Assembly: GCA_950295325.1 (NCBI GenBank)
Contig: OX485806.1
Location: forward strand, 24,864,001 to 24,924,000
DNA from: Polytrichum commune
Taxonomy: Eukaryota; Streptophyta; Polytrichopsida; Polytrichales; Polytrichaceae
Direction: 5' to 3'
Length of the DNA: 60,000 bases
Position numbers and translations under genes: made by a program. Below are positions 35,301 to 47,616 of the stretch, piece by piece (position 1 is the first letter of the stretch; each line of letters opens with the position of its first letter). The notes below the pieces were generated by a model. It ran no database searches, was not told the DNA's origin, and saw only the letters and a program-made list of their open reading frames with translations.

Positions 35301-36574
35301 CCCGTGTTCTTTAAAATGGGAAAAAGAAGAAGCAAAAAGCGAACTCTGACTGCCATGTCATACTAATGCGCTGATCCAGTTAAAAGGCTGCACGGAAAGA
35401 GTAGCAGTTCGAGGCAGGCTGGGCTCGTCAACTGGGAATCATAATTTAAGGTGGAATATGAACTAGCTAGCTAGGGAGGTGGAATAATCTCTATCCGGCC
35501 AGGCCACCAGACTTAGCAGGCCCATTGTCGTGTTGAAAACTGTTGAAGTCTTGCTTGTTTTGACCTCCATCGCCGTTTTATAAGGAGAATGGTAGAAAAA
35601 TGGTTGGAGTGGGACCCCCCCCCCCACAAAACAATTTCTTCCCAATCACGGAATGTTACCGTTACTTCCCTTTTCACATTTATTGCGGCCGGCCGAAAGT
35701 TAGTGTGGGTAAAATCAAATATACAAGCGGCCAATTGTAGTTTAATAGGTGTGGGTTGAAATTTTAGTATGGTTTGTAGATTAATACATGGATATCTATC
35801 TATCTATCTATCTATAACTTTGACCTGGATGGTTATATTATATGGTGGGCCTCCTAAGTTGTGGTATTTACTATTTAGACGCCACATTCAGATAGTATAA
35901 GGTTTCTTGGATATCGAAAATAAGAAGTGAATGTTTGGTTCAGAAATGTTATGCAAATGTGTCCTTGGAGGTGTTCTTTGTTATGACACTATCTATATGA
36001 CTAGGTGACCCAACCTCGTCATTGACGATGCCTAGTCATCGAGGACGCCCAATCGTTGAGGACGCCTCGTCATCAAGGACGTCTAGATGTCATAGACGCC
36101 TTGTCATCGTAGAATGACATCTTTTAGGCCAAGCATCGCCATGTCGTGATGGGAAGAACTATTCCAACTGGGTTCGATGATGGCGTTAGGGCCCAATGGA
36201 ACGAGCAACTGACACTTTTACAACTTATGTCACGAAAATTGATTAAATTCGTGGCAAATTGCCATTTTTTTTTGTTTTATATATATTATCGATTTTGAAG
36301 ATTTTTGGACGTTGTATTTAAGCTAAAAGCGGTAAAATTGACGTTTGCCATATCTTAGGAGGCCTGTTATATGGTGAATGTAGAAAGGAAATCATCGGAC
36401 CACTACGGGGATTGCAGTTCCTTGCTACCGGTTCTCTTCCGTTAGACAAGTTTGAAGTCTATGAATGTGGATTGGGAATCTACTCTTGTAGTAAAGTAGA
36501 GGCGCCCATAAGCGTATTGTTGTATATGAGCACACCTCTCATACATCCAACATAAAAATTTGTAAACCCCTATA
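35301..36574. other. Intergenic DNA with two short tandem repeats
   Basis: (TATC)n at about 35792-35815; C11 at 35615-35625; six diverged 17-bp units of TCGTCATCGAGGACGCC type at 36016-36117. No gene. Confidence 0.6.
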
Positions 36575-37115
36575 GGTTTGTTGCCGATTCATCTTAAATT
36601 TTCTTGAGTGGACTAATTTGGGGTTTGTAAAGCAAATTCCGGTGTCAAATAAACCAAAAAAAAAGGTTTGTTGCTGATTCATCTCAAATGATCTTGAGCG
36701 GACTAATTTGGGGTTTGTAAAACAATTTCCGGTGTCAAATGAACTATAAAAAATGGTTTGTTGCTAATTCATCTCAAACGATCTTGAGCGGACTAATTTG
36801 GGGTCTGTAAAGCAATTTCCGTTGTCAAATGAACTATAAAAAATGGTTTGTTGCTAATCCATCTCAAACGATCTTGAGCGGACTAATTTGGGGTCTGTAA
36901 AGCAATCTCCGGTGTCAAATGAACTACAAAAAAAGGTTTGTTGCTAATTCATCTCAAACGATCTTGAGCGGACTGATTTGGGGTCTGTAAAAGCAATTTC
37001 CGGTGTCAAATGGACTAAGGAGAAATGATTGTTGTTGATTCATCTCAAATGATCTTGAGCAGTCAAATTTGGGGTTTGTAAAGCAAATTCTGGTGTCAAA
37101 TGAACTAAAATAAAG
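36575..37115 (+). repeat. 90-bp tandem array, six units
   Basis: Units start at 36575, 36665, 36755, 36845, 36935 and about 37026, each with GGTTTGTTG...GATTCATCT, CTTGAGCGGACTAATTTGGG and GGTGTCAAATGAACTA. The middle units are over 90% alike by eye and the outer ones more diverged, a usual pattern for unequal crossing-over. A unit-like start with a similar lead-in (CATCCAACATAA...) also lies near 38270-38315. Confidence 0.93.
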
Positions 37116-37772
37116 TTAACCTTCGGGCTGCATACTATCTCACGGCTTTGATGTTGGATGCATGAGTGGCATGGCTGGCATACGAGAATTCCATCTCTCG
37201 GTTGAGATGCAAGGGATCCAAGAAATACTAACCTCTCCCAGCTCATGTGAAAGCCGAAGTCGCTATTTATCGATCATGTTGAGTGCATAGGATGATGCTA
37301 AGCTTAAAAAGAAATTGAAACTCTTTGCCAGTGTCATCTTTGAATGTTAAACAAGCTGTCATTAATCCAGCAACTCAACAACAAAAACCATAATCTAGCA
37401 GCAGCAATTTCCTAAGTTGATCACCGATTATACCGAAATTGGGTGAAGTAACCTGCAAATATGGCAGTAGCACACATGTAGACTTTACTATCCTGTTCTG
37501 ACGTCATGTAAGTAGGTTTTTATTTATGTAAGAAGATGATCTTGATGTTTACTTGTGGAATGTTCGAAAACCGGTTTACTGTAATTTAAGTGTCTAGTTG
37601 ACTGCAGGTTCCCACATACTCCCAGATTAAGCATATTCCCGAGGCTTCAAAGACTTTGCAAATTCATTCAGATCATTTTCCTGGATGTTTGCAAGCTCAA
37701 AAACCAATCTACTGTACTTCAAGTGTCTACACTCTAGGCACTGCATCTACACAATACAATTTCCACCCAGTG
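37116..37772. other. Intergenic DNA, nothing identified
   Basis: A phrase with TACTGTA.TT.AAGTGTCTA occurs twice (about 37576 and 37709). No gene. Confidence 0.4.
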
Positions 37773-38065
37773 TGACTACACTGTTTTGTCTAATTAGTGT
37801 GGGTGGGAAATTCATGTCGGTCGGAATTTAGTGTGGACCACGTTGATTTCATGGTGCTTGCCTTGGTTACCATTCATAATTTTAATAGTACTTGCCTCGT
37901 CTTGAATTTTTATCCAAATATGTAAACGAAAAAACCCCCACTAAATTTTCACGTTGGAAATTGCAGTGGGTCACTTCAAAGTATATGAAAGAATAGTATG
38001 GGTAATTGGGAATTAGTGTGGCCCATAGTAATTAGACAAAACAATGTGATTGCAGTCACATCACG
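37773..38065. mobile_element. Inverted-repeat element, family F, copy 3
   Basis: Left TGTGACTACACTGTTTTGTC then TAATTAGTGTGGG; right inverse ...TAATTAGACAAAACAATGTG then ATTGCAGTCACA. The terminal phrase TTTTGTCTAATTAGTGTGGG is the one that bounds copies at 17919 and 28690. About 293 bp; the exact end and duplication are not clear. Confidence 0.7.
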
Positions 38066-38349
38066 ATTTGGATGTAATTTTCAAGCTCAATTTTAATTTT
38101 TTTTAATTTTTTTTTGTAATGGCAGTGTCTCCCACATCATAATGCACAGTCTTGGCAGTGGCCCACAAATTTCAAAATGTCATAATCTAGATGTGTTTGT
38201 GCTCAATATCCAATTTACTGTAGTTTTGAGGAGAGAGGGAATTGTCATATACAAACGCACCTCTCATCCATCCAACATAACAACTTCAACCCCTTTAGGG
38301 TTGTGGTCGATTCATCTCATACAACTTGCACAAATGCAACACATAACTA

Positions 38350-38600
38350 ATGAACGGGAGAATTCACTGCTAGTTACAGATGAACTAGTTGAGTTGGAGA
38401 AATAACCGGTTGAGATTCAAGGCTTTAGGAAAACTACCGATCAATTTAGAGAAATATAGAGGAATATTCCTCAAAGATGTCAATATGTATCTGGTTGGAC
38501 TTGGAAGCACTAGAATTTCGACCGATTGTGCCCAAAAATCTCCCCAGACACTGCACATAACTAACTCATTGCAGTGGAGCCGAATTTCAGAAGTTCTATC
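38350..38600 (+). repeat. Dispersed repeat R1, copy
   Basis: GCTAGTTACAGATGAACTAG, AGAAATAACCGGTTGAG, GGTTGGACTTGGA and CGACCGATTGTGCCCAAAAA run in the family order. Confidence 0.65.
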
Positions 38601-38689
38601 TAGATCATTATCTAGATGTCATTTAAAGTAGAGGCTTCAAAACATTATGTATCACATTCTTAGTGTCACGAAGGCTCCAGATCTTGGAC

Positions 38690-39205
38690 AATTACAAAAA
38701 TAACTATAGTTAACTAGATTTTTTTCAATACATTTTAGGGAACAACTATAGTTGACTAGAAAAATTTCCAACCAATTTGCATAACAATTATAGTTAACCA
38801 GAAAAATCTAAGACCGTATTCAAGAACAACTATAGTTAACGGGATAAAAATCCCAATGTTATTATATATTCGAAGAAGTTTGCCTCTTGATTTGCTTCAG
38901 TTGAGGGTCTTTAATATGCTCAGGCCATTAAGGATCGTCAAAAAATGCCTTTATACGATCACTCACAGTGTTGCGCTTCGGAACAACCTTCATGTACACC
39001 ACCAACACATATAACACACAAGGGAAACTACGACACTATAACAAAATTCCGTGAACAGGCTATGCTCAACTTTAATTTACTAGATACTTAGTTAACTAGA
39101 CATAAGTATAGTTAACTAGATTTTTTGATAGACCAAATTCACAACAACTATAATTAACAACTACATTTTTTGGCAGGGCAAATCGCGAACAACTACAATT
39201 ACGAA
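38690..39205 (+). repeat. 42-bp degenerate tandem repeat with AACTATAGTTAACTAG core
   Basis: Four units at about 38702, 38744, 38786 and 38828 and three more at about 39108, 39147 and 39193. Each core is itself nearly palindromic (CTATAG, GTTAAC). Confidence 0.75.
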
Positions 39206-39375
39206 AGGCAGGAACTTAACTAATAGTGGAATTAGTTGGTTAGTTGTCCAAGGTTTGGAAGGCTCCATGATAGATTGTGACACAGAGTGGATCAAAGTTT
39301 TTAGAACTTGGTTATTTCTAGGTGTAAGTCACCTCATGCTGACTCCTCCTCCATTAATTGGATGCAAATGACCAA

Positions 39376-39767
39376 CAATGTTCAAGATTGAAACCCTCAT
39401 ATGACTTTTATTTTGATGGGCTCTCGAATTTCAGCCTTTCAGTTGAAGGGTTGGTTCAAATCCAAGACGTCAATCTAAGAATATAGAAATGAAATACGCA
39501 ACTCATATCAAACTTGTGCATGAATTATATGGTACATGTTTCCAGTACAATGTGAAGAGTCAAGAATCAACCATCTAACTCCACTTCTTGTAGTGACAAT
39601 GCCCTACGCTTGTTGGTTCTTGTGGTGGGCAATTTATATTGAGGAGTTCAAGTGACGTCTTCATTTTCAATTTAGGGTTGCGTTTTGAAGAGTTGTTTTG
39701 AGAGGGGTATATTTTGAAGGGCCACATCACGTTCGAAGGGCATTGAAGAGTTCAATCTTGAACACTG
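39376..39767. mobile_element. hAT-like MITE, family H2, copy b
   Basis: Ends CAATGTTCAAGATTG and inverse CAATCTTGAACACTG; perfect 8-bp direct repeat ATGACCAA at 39368-39375 and 39768-39775. 392 bp, equal in length to copy a at 8039-8430. Confidence 0.92.
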
Positions 39768-39775
39768 ATGACCAA

Positions 39776-40599
39776 CCCTTCAATTTTTGTCAGGCTAGAG
39801 TAGATCTATGTTCGGGGAAAACCGACGGCTAGTTCATTATCAGCCGATGGATTTCCCCTCATGGCCGGTCCAAATTTCCAACCATCGGATGGCAATCCGA
39901 CTGTAATTTCAATCCTCCGGTAATTAGCCGATGGACCAAAAAATGTTCCAAAAATGTAGCCGATTATTCTTGTGAGTTACTGGATTTCAGCCGGAAGCAT
40001 CCAGAGCACTATTTGTCTGGGACATATGATGATGCACTTGAGGAAGTACCCTAAACCTTACACTTTTTGAATTATGCAACCTTTTCATGACCAAATCCAA
40101 TTGCTTCTATGAAGAATTGAGGGACCCTTGGCCTTCAAGTGGTGAAGGCATTGCTAGGTTCAATTCCTGCCAAGGATATTAACTCTTCAAATTAAAATTT
40201 TTGAACATGCCTATCTTTTCACTTATTCAAGATTTTGTACTAAGAAATGATTTCTAATAACTTTTCATACATTTTTTAAATAATTAGTGCCGATATGAAT
40301 TCCATTTAATCGGATATTGGCCATTGAAAATATGAAAATATAGGCAATTGGCCGATTGATTTTACAAAAGACCGGCTCTTGCCGATGTAAATTGGAAAAA
40401 ATCCGATCCTTCGTAGCAACTACCGGCAATTAGCCACTAAGGCTTCAAAAACTTCCCGAACTCTGGAGTAGATCAGCTACTTCTTGGCTGTTGATAATTG
40501 GGAAGGAGTGAGGAAATTGCTTAGAATACCTCAGAGATTGAATATTCCATACTCGTTCCTCTATTGACTTTCATGGGAGATTTTTGGAGCATGGTGGGT
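39776..40599. other. Unassigned segment rich in CCGATGG/GGCCGAT phrases
   Basis: AGCCGATGGA, TTAGCCGATGG, GGCCGATTG and CTTGCCGATG recur at 39860-40440, and CCGGTAATTAGCC (39918) resembles CCGGCAATTAGCC (40422). A decayed element is likely; no boundary found. Confidence 0.4.
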
Positions 40600-40770
40600 C
40601 GAAATCCTGTGTTTTCAAGTCCAACCGGTTACATATTGACATATTTCGGTTTTTGTATTCAAGGTTGAGGTATATTATCCATATTCCTTCAAAGTAATGG
40701 GCAATTTTCCTGAAGTCTTGAATCTCAACCGGTTAATTCTCCAGCTCAATCGGTTCATCTGTAACTAGCG
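40600..40770 (-). repeat. Dispersed repeat R1, inverse copy upstream of the ERF gene
   Basis: Reading the minus strand gives CTAGTTACAGATGAACCGAT, AATTAACCGGTTGAGATTCA and GTAACCGGTTGGACTTGA. It ends about 430 bp before the ERF start codon, so it may lie within the promoter. Confidence 0.7.
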
Positions 40771-40792
40771 GTGGGTTAACGCTTGAAAACGC

Positions 40793-41199
40793 ACTTAGTT
40801 TTTAATAGAATCATCGATAGTACCGTAAGTGAAACTCCATAATTTTGTTACTGCACTCAGCAATTCTTCAGCACTTTTCTCGTGGGTATACATAGCACGC
40901 CAGAGAGCTCATTGTCACTGACACTGAAAGCTCCTGCATCCGATTCGAAAGTCATCTCCTCTACAACGATTCGGTTTGCTTCAAGTGTGCAGTCGAGCTC
41001 CAGTGCAGGCAGTCTGAGTTTGTGGAGACTCTGACGTCGATCGACCTCACATAAAGAATTGCGATAGATGAGGTAATTGACCAAGTGCTTCATTACCCTG
41101 AATCGACGCCGGAGTTGTAGATTGAGTGGAACATTTTCGAAGCGTCATATTGCCGTGCCAGGAACTCGATCTATTTGTGTGCAGGCCGGATAATTGAAG
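40793..41199 (+). promoter_or_regulatory. Probable promoter and 5' leader of the ERF gene
   Basis: Base composition becomes balanced here, unlike the AT-rich DNA on the left, as expected for a plant core promoter and leader. No convincing TATA box was found near a likely start site. The nearest AT-rich candidates are weak. The limits are inferred from the end of the R1 repeat and the start codon. Confidence 0.35.
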
Positions 41200-42663
41200 A
41201 TGGCAGAATTGATGATGCCTAGGCCGTGGGATGGGAGCTTTCTGCAAGAGTTCACTCCTCGTACGCAAACGAAGAAAGTGCTGGAGAGCTTCGACTTGTT
41301 TTTGTGCGGAGAGAATAATGGCAATGACCCAGCTCCTCCTGTCGACTTTAGCAGCGCCACGGACACGGCGTTCTTCAGTGACTTGATGTGCTTGCCCGTC
41401 GACGAATTAGTCTCTACCTCGCCGGCTGGCCTCGGCAACTTCGAATTCGCCGACTTCGCCTTCGACTTCCCCCCCAGCTCTCCAAATTCCATTCTTAATC
41501 TTCAAGGCCAGCAATACACAAACACGAGCAGCAGCAGCAGCGGCAGCGAGGACGAAGCCGATGTCTGCAGCAGCTCCACGCAGACAGGCAGCAAGTTCAA
41601 CAAGGTCACGATGATTGGAAAGCATCTAAAGAAGGTTTACGGGGAGAGCATGACAGAGACGCTCCGGTCCAAAGTACTCGAGCCGCTGGTGCAGATTAAA
41701 GAAGTCGATTGCCTTAACCGCTTCGACTCCAATTCCGCTGTGGAATTAGTAAGGTCTTTGAGCGGGCAGGAGCAGCAACAACTATCCTCGACCTCGAGCA
41801 TCAGCTCCGTCAAGAAGCGGTGCCGCAGCCCGCACGGGTTGTCACCGCTGTCAATTCCCCCCCGAAGCCAGCCTGCAGAAGGACCCATCTTATCGCAGCT
41901 GGTCGAAGAAAACATAAACAATGCGCAAGGGCGATGTGAAAAACCTAAGCATGTTGCATATCCTCTAGACGACATGAGCAGTGATTTTGGGGAATTAGCG
42001 ACTACTTCAAGCGGCGCTCATGCTGCGCAAGAACAAGAAGTACAAGAACGTGCCAGCATACTTGCAGCGGAAGAAGAACTAGCCTGCAGCACAGCGTCCA
42101 TGCAAGAGGTCGAAGTAGTTTCATGTGAAGACGAAGACGAAGACATGACCAAACGCTCGGAGCAAAGCCGCGGTTTGAAGAGACAACTCAATAAACTAGA
42201 CTTGATTGAGCCGCACTACCGCGGTGTGCGGCAGCGACCGTGGGGAAAATTCGCAGCCGAGATTCGTGACCCGGCCAAGCAAGGCGCGAGAGTGTGGCTG
42301 GGGACATTCGACCGTGCGGAGGAGGCGGCCTTGGCTTATGACCGAGCGGCGCTCAAAATGCGAGGCCACAGAGCGCTTCTTAACTTCCCGCTCAAAGCCA
42401 CCACCGCCTTGTCCAACCCGGAAAGTTTCCCTCCGATTCACGTCTCCTCTTCTTCCAGCCGCGTCACTAAACTTGGGCCTAACTTGATCAATGCCTCCAA
42501 TTCCGTGATGTCTTCTTCTCATGCTAATGTGTTGCCACACCAATTAGCAGTTCGCAAGGAACAACCGATCCACCACCGGGTGGTAGATCTCACCAGAAGC
42601 TACATTCACAGGCAAATTGCGGCGTCCAGCGCTGCCAGCATGAAGAGGCCTAGGATGTGTTAA
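41200..42663 (+). CDS. AP2/ERF transcription factor, ERF group IX (B-3) type
   Basis: A nuclear DNA-binding regulator of the ethylene response factor family. The 487-residue frame is intact and intronless, from ATG at 41200 ([14 protein letters not shown]) to TAA at 42661; a TTG two codons upstream is not needed. One AP2 domain spans residues ~339-398 ([19 protein letters not shown] to ALLNFPL). Ala and Asp at domain positions 14 and 19 (352 and 357) mark the ERF rather than the DREB branch, which typically binds GCC-box DNA. The domain is very close to AtERF1/Pti4-type proteins. The 338 residues before it are unusually long for the group, with a Ser-rich acidic stretch (~110-120), an EDEDED run shortly before the domain and a basic KR segment; acidic parts may activate transcription. 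The C terminus ends MKRPRMC, a possible nuclear signal. Targets and inducers cannot be read from the sequence. Confidence 0.95.
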   Translation: MAELMMPRPWDGSFLQEFTPRTQTKKVLESFDLFLCGENNGNDPAPPVDFSSATDTAFFSDLMCLPVDELVSTSPAGLGNFEFADFAFDFPPSSPNSILNLQGQQYTNTSSSSSGSEDEADVCSSSTQTGSKFNKVTMIGKHLKKVYGESMTETLRSKVLEPLVQIKEVDCLNRFDSNSAVELVRSLSGQEQQQLSSTSSISSVKKRCRSPHGLSPLSIPPRSQPAEGPILSQLVEENINNAQGRCEKPKHVAYPLDDMSSDFGELATTSSGAHAAQEQEVQERASILAAEEELACSTASMQEVEVVSCEDEDEDMTKRSEQSRGLKRQLNKLDLIEPHYRGVRQRPWGKFAAEIRDPAKQGARVWLGTFDRAEEAALAYDRAALKMRGHRALLNFPLKATTALSNPESFPPIHVSSSSSRVTKLGPNLINASNSVMSSSHANVLPHQLAVRKEQPIHHRVVDLTRSYIHRQIAASSAASMKRPRMC

Positions 42664-43700
42664 GAATAACCATGATCACAAGTATATTGAAGAGTATAGG
42701 TACCGGACATGTTCATCAAAAACTCCTGAGTGCCGGAAGGCGATTCCTTCCACGTAAGTTTCATACTGGTCTTGACCGAGGAGAACCATGACACGTAGAT
42801 ACATACTTCCAAGATTCAAGATAAGCTTACGAGGATCGTCGACATAGCTAGCTGACCATCATGCAATGCATCCCGGTGTCGAATTGGTTGCAATCGACAC
42901 ATGATGACGAGGAGTAGCTCTCGGATGGTTCACCTGGTGACACAAGAGATTCTTGGGACTACGCGTCCCCCATTTTTTGAGAGAAATCTCACCTCTAGTA
43001 ATTAGATGCAAAGAAGCTCCAAAATGTGATAAAATCTGGTGTATCATAGTTAATTACAGTCAGCAGCATCCTCCGAGGACGGTGTACAAATGTACAGAGA
43101 CGTCCTCACTATTGATCATCACGAATTGTGAGAATGAGTGCACTGCTCCAAGCAAGCAAGCGACCATCGCGCACTGTCGATGCAGTAAATGATACTTTTC
43201 CACCACAACTTGTTCAAGTCACTCACGTTCTCTTGCATTCTGATTTCATTTTGTGGTGGCACAAAAACCTTTGGTGGTGATCTGTGTTGTGAAATCACTG
43301 TAGTCTTCGATCACATGGGGCAATTCATGTCAAGGAGCATGAACAGGGTAGAATCTTCTTGAATTAAAAGCACTTCTTATACTTCTCAACCCCGATTTGT
43401 CAATCCTTTCCCACTCTGAGCTTTGTACATACGGAGTCTGAGTTGAGATCAGTTTGTTATCATACGCCAGCATCTCTCACCTTGCAACTTGCAATGATTT
43501 AAGCCACTTCTTGAATTATTGTCTTCATACAAACTGATCCAATCATTCAGACTTATGTTCATACAAAGTAACAAACTGATCAAACCCCACTGAGTGCTGT
43601 CAAAGAGTAATCTCACTATTAACATATCAGGCCACAAAACCTTAAGAAACAGAGGATCATCACACGTATCCAAGATTCCTCACAAGTTTCAAGAAGGTTA
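42664..43700. other. ERF 3' flank and intergenic DNA
   Basis: The first few hundred bases probably include the 3' untranslated region; no clear polyadenylation signal was chosen. No other gene or element was seen. Confidence 0.4.
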
Positions 43701-43941
43701 CACTAGAAGAAAACTTGTCCATTTAAAACCAACAGTTGCAACTTGGTCATTGCAATTCATGGTGAGAAAACGCATAAACAAATCATTTTGGTTGTTCACC
43801 GAAGGTTTTTGGCTGCGGTTTTTGAACAATGGGTAACGCAAATCCTTTGGTTGACAATATTTTATTCATGCATTTCCTTGCCATAAACCGCAATGGTCAA
43901 GTTGCAATGGATGGTTGCAATGGACAAGTTTTCTCCTAGTG
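43701..43941. mobile_element. Miniature CACTA-like element
   Basis: Left end CACTAGAAGAAAACTTGTCC, right end inverse with CACTAGGAGAAAACTTGTCC, continuing with GTTGCAACTTGG/CATTGCAACTTGAC inward. CACTA ends of this form are typical of plant En/Spm-type elements. The 3-bp flanks are TTA and TTT, so the duplication has at most one change. 241 bp, no coding capacity. Confidence 0.78.
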
Positions 43942-45494
43942 TTTGGGAAGGTAAATAGTGTGGGCAAATGTAGAGTGTGACTGACACTGGCAACTTTATA
44001 ATGTGGCAGGTCCACATTATACACCATCATGCAAGAAATATATTGTGCAATCCTAGAACTTACACTTATCATGTCCCTTCACATACTACCGACCTCCTTC
44101 TAGGCCAAGGTTTGAAATCGTCTTTCAAATGCATAAAATTTCCAGTCCAATAGAATCATTGCTCTGTACAAGTTATGCGGACTTGTGATATTAACTACTA
44201 TGGGTTGGTAGATAGTATGCACCCACAATTTTATCCCCAAGTTCTTGGTAAACCATTGCAACAATTGAATTCATATCAGGCTCACTATTGAAAATGGCCA
44301 TTGCAAATAGGTAGCCTCAAGTTTTTCTACCAACTTCATCATCATGTCAATATGAAGGTAGAGGGTGCAAAACCAACACCCCATTCAAAATCAACACCTC
44401 AAAATGTTGCATGATAAGTACATATTGATTTTGAAAATGTCTGCCACCTTGACGGGACCTTAACACTAGGTGATCATGTTGATTTTGGGCTATCTACCAA
44501 TACAACTTTGACCCTTATAACATTGGCATAAAGAATCTAAATAAGACCTACTTTGGTGCATTGGAATCTCCTGTCGATTGCTACCGAGAATCATCTTAAT
44601 TTTCAAATCATCATACAACTTATCTATGCTCACCACCTAGCGTGACGGTTTTAGTACCATCTACCTTAGCGCCATTATCTCACACAGGTCACCCCATTCC
44701 ACTACTCTAGGGAATTAGCGTTTTGAACTCCACCTTGATGTACCGCTAGTCCCATTAGCCTTCTGGTTATAAGAACCTGGCAACAATAATTTTTAGGATT
44801 TCAAAAAGAACAAACTATATACCAACATACCACCCAAGTTACGTGCTCATACCCTAAACCCCTAAGCTCTAAAATGGCAATGGGGTTAAGCCATACTAGC
44901 TACCTACAACTTATAAATTCGGTAGTCCAATGTGAATGGAACCAAGTAACTTCCTAATTTGAAATAGAAATTGGAGGTATTGAGGGAGCTCAAGAAGAGG
45001 AGAGGAGGGAATCACAACATCATTCAATTTTCTTTTTTAATCTTCATGTTCGGGTGGTCCGTGCCACATAAACTCCTATAGACTTGCAGATTCTTACATG
45101 CTTGAATGTCATGGAAGACATTCAAGCTTAAAGTTTCATGAAATTTTTAAATCCAACACAAGACAGTTGAGAGTAGTACGAGAGACTCTCACTCAAATTG
45201 AAGTTCATGTTAAAGAAATGCAGATTGAGACTGAAGATGTATCAACCTTGAATCGGCACCATTGTAAACCTGTTGTCGTGTACCTATATGTACAACATTC
45301 CTAGATTTTAGCCTATAAAAAGTGGACAAAAGGAGATTCTAAGAAGGCAATGATGCAACGTTTTCATAAACGGATCTAACTTACCTTCATGATATTCAAT
45401 TGGTGGGCAAAAGGAGAGAAGTTAGAATGCATGCAAATGTGCAACCTTTGTAGTGAGCAGAGGGAAGGATTTCACATAGAAATTATAGCTCTAA
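43942..45494. other. Intergenic DNA, nothing identified
   Basis: A stretch at 45098-45304 is open but has no recognisable domain. No repeat boundary found. Confidence 0.4.
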
Positions 45495-45999
45495 GGGCCA
45501 CTTCACACACGAGACTGGGAGCCCATGGGCATTACACTTCAAGCACTCTCATTGGTGGAAAAGGCAGAACTGGTCCAAGTTCGCTTCACACTATGCCTGA
45601 GGGACCAACGGTGTATGTGAATACAAGATGCATGTAAAGTCTACATGGATTCCTACATGGCATCGAATGGATCATGTTTCATGATCACTTGGATTATTTT
45701 TAAAAACCATCTCTTGGAGGGAGGTCTAAGACAAAACCAGGAGACCATGGCACTCTGAACGCTCACAACCGTTGACTTATTTTATTTTATCATGTGTGAG
45801 GACCCGCATGAATAGAAATTCATTGAAATAATATTTGGTTGAGGGCCCAGTCACATATGATTTCACACAACACTTGAGGGTCCGTGACCACACTATATGA
45901 TTTTGGAGGTGTCTTGGGACGGCCTTTGAACACTTTCTTTTGGGCTCTCACAATTTCATGGTCGACGTCATGGCTCTTGGCTCGTGTGTGAAGTGGCCC
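45495..45999 (+). mobile_element. PIF/Harbinger MITE, family A, copy 2
   Basis: Ends GGGCCACTTCACACACGAG and inverse; TAA at 45492-45494 and 46000-46002. 505 bp and alignable with copy 1 throughout, same orientation. Confidence 0.92.
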
Positions 46000-46144
46000 T
46001 AAACCTCCTCTAAAACATGTGGAGTGGATCTTGCAAATACAAAACATCTTAGGACATGGCTCTATACAACATAGCAATACTTTGGACACATGTACATGTG
46101 TTATATGGTTAGGTGTGGATCTAAAACTAGACAAAAAGAAGAAG

Positions 46145-46390
46145 AAGTCACGTGTCCAAAAGTGATTGGACTACATACTCAAGATATGCTAAGTGTTCTA
46201 GGCACAATAGTCAGCATGATCGGGGGACCTATATGACCACTTAATGATCGCTAGAATTTTCACATTGATAATGAGTAAAATATTCATATGAGCTCCAAAA
46301 AGTATAAGACACATGAATACGGGCACAATTTGGGTTTTCTAATCATCTCACACTAATTGTGTGCTTCAAATCCTACCATAAGTTGGTGCA
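46145..46390 (+). repeat. Dispersed repeat family G, copy 3
   Basis: GTGATTGGACTACATACTCA, ATATGCTAAGTGTTCTAGGC, ATATTCATATGAGCTC and CTAATCATCTCACACTA follow the family order. The SINE site seen in copy 2 is empty here. Confidence 0.65.
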
Positions 46391-47616
46391 GAGAGAAAAG
46401 TATCCAAAAAGCACACTTGTACCTTAGTTGAGAATGAAACATGTAAAATGAATGGCAATCCATGCAAAAAATGTAGAAAGTGCAAGCATTGGTGTGGTTG
46501 TGTAGATTCCATGAATGTGGGAGAAATTGCAAGTCTATTGTCAACTCTCTGCTGTTAAAAAGTAACCAAGTTTTTTTGAAGATTTCCACTCCACATACAC
46601 TCTTGGCTGTTAGGTGGGATTGAGAGTGGTCTCACCCACTTAGCAATTATGAATGGCAAAGGTTGTCGTTGGAAGTGTCAAAAGTGGAGGTGAGACAAAG
46701 AGGTCAATTGAAAGTGTTTAAGGTTTTTCTTTCTCTTTAAGGAGTACCACATGCCCTCCCAATTGTAATGACAAATGAACCTAGAACAATGTCTTTTGAT
46801 GCCCATTCTTACCTTCAACTCTATCTATATGCACTTCAAATATGGGCGTTTGCATAAGACTAGTGTTTGATTAAGGCCCATGTACCACAATGTACACAAG
46901 GTGAAAGTTTCAAGAGTTGTAAGTTATGATGCGTCACATTGGAAGGAGTGGTTGGGGCGTCGTGGCCTCTACGTATACTTGTCGTTGTTGATCAAAGAAC
47001 TCTAGTGAAAACGAGACCCCTAAAGGTTGCAAGTCGATTGACCATTTTAAGATCTTTGAAGCCATTTTCAAAAATAAGATCATCATGTACATTTGTTTCT
47101 TGAAAAAAATCTTAGGGTATAGAATCATGATTCACAATGCTTTCACCTTTCCAAAGGATGAGTTTATCTAACACCATCAAGTTCTAGCCAGTTGGAGTTT
47201 TCTTACATTTGTGCTTTATTTATGCATGTATACACCTAGGGCCCAAGGGGTGCACCTTTTAGTAAAAGCATACATCATGTGCATGCGTCGCCTTCATTTT
47301 AGTAACTAGTATACATGTAGTTTTTTGGTGGAAACAGAATGGGATTGTATACATTTACATACAAAGTGATAGCTAAGGAGTAGAGACAAGTATTTATATG
47401 ATACAAAAATTAAAGAAAACGATATTATCATACCCTATGTATACAAGAATAATTGCATTGGCTACAATGACATTCATAGTTGAAGTGTGCCTTACCTCTC
47501 TCCAAGCTTCCTTCCTACCTTACTCATTCCTTGGGTATCCCCTTACCCTTGACATACTATATCTTGTGTTCAAGTTTAGCTCAAGTAAGTCCAAGATTGT
47601 GAATATTGTGTGCTAA
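46391..47616. other. AT-rich intergenic DNA, nothing identified
   Basis: No gene or repeat boundary recognised. Confidence 0.4.

Noticed and set aside
36575-37115. CRISPR-like regular repeats
   Set aside because: Whole 90-bp units are repeated with no variable spacers, in a plant nuclear context.
42206-42543. Open frames overlapping the AP2 domain in other frames
   Set aside because: They mirror the conserved, GC-rich domain coding sequence and have no homology of their own.
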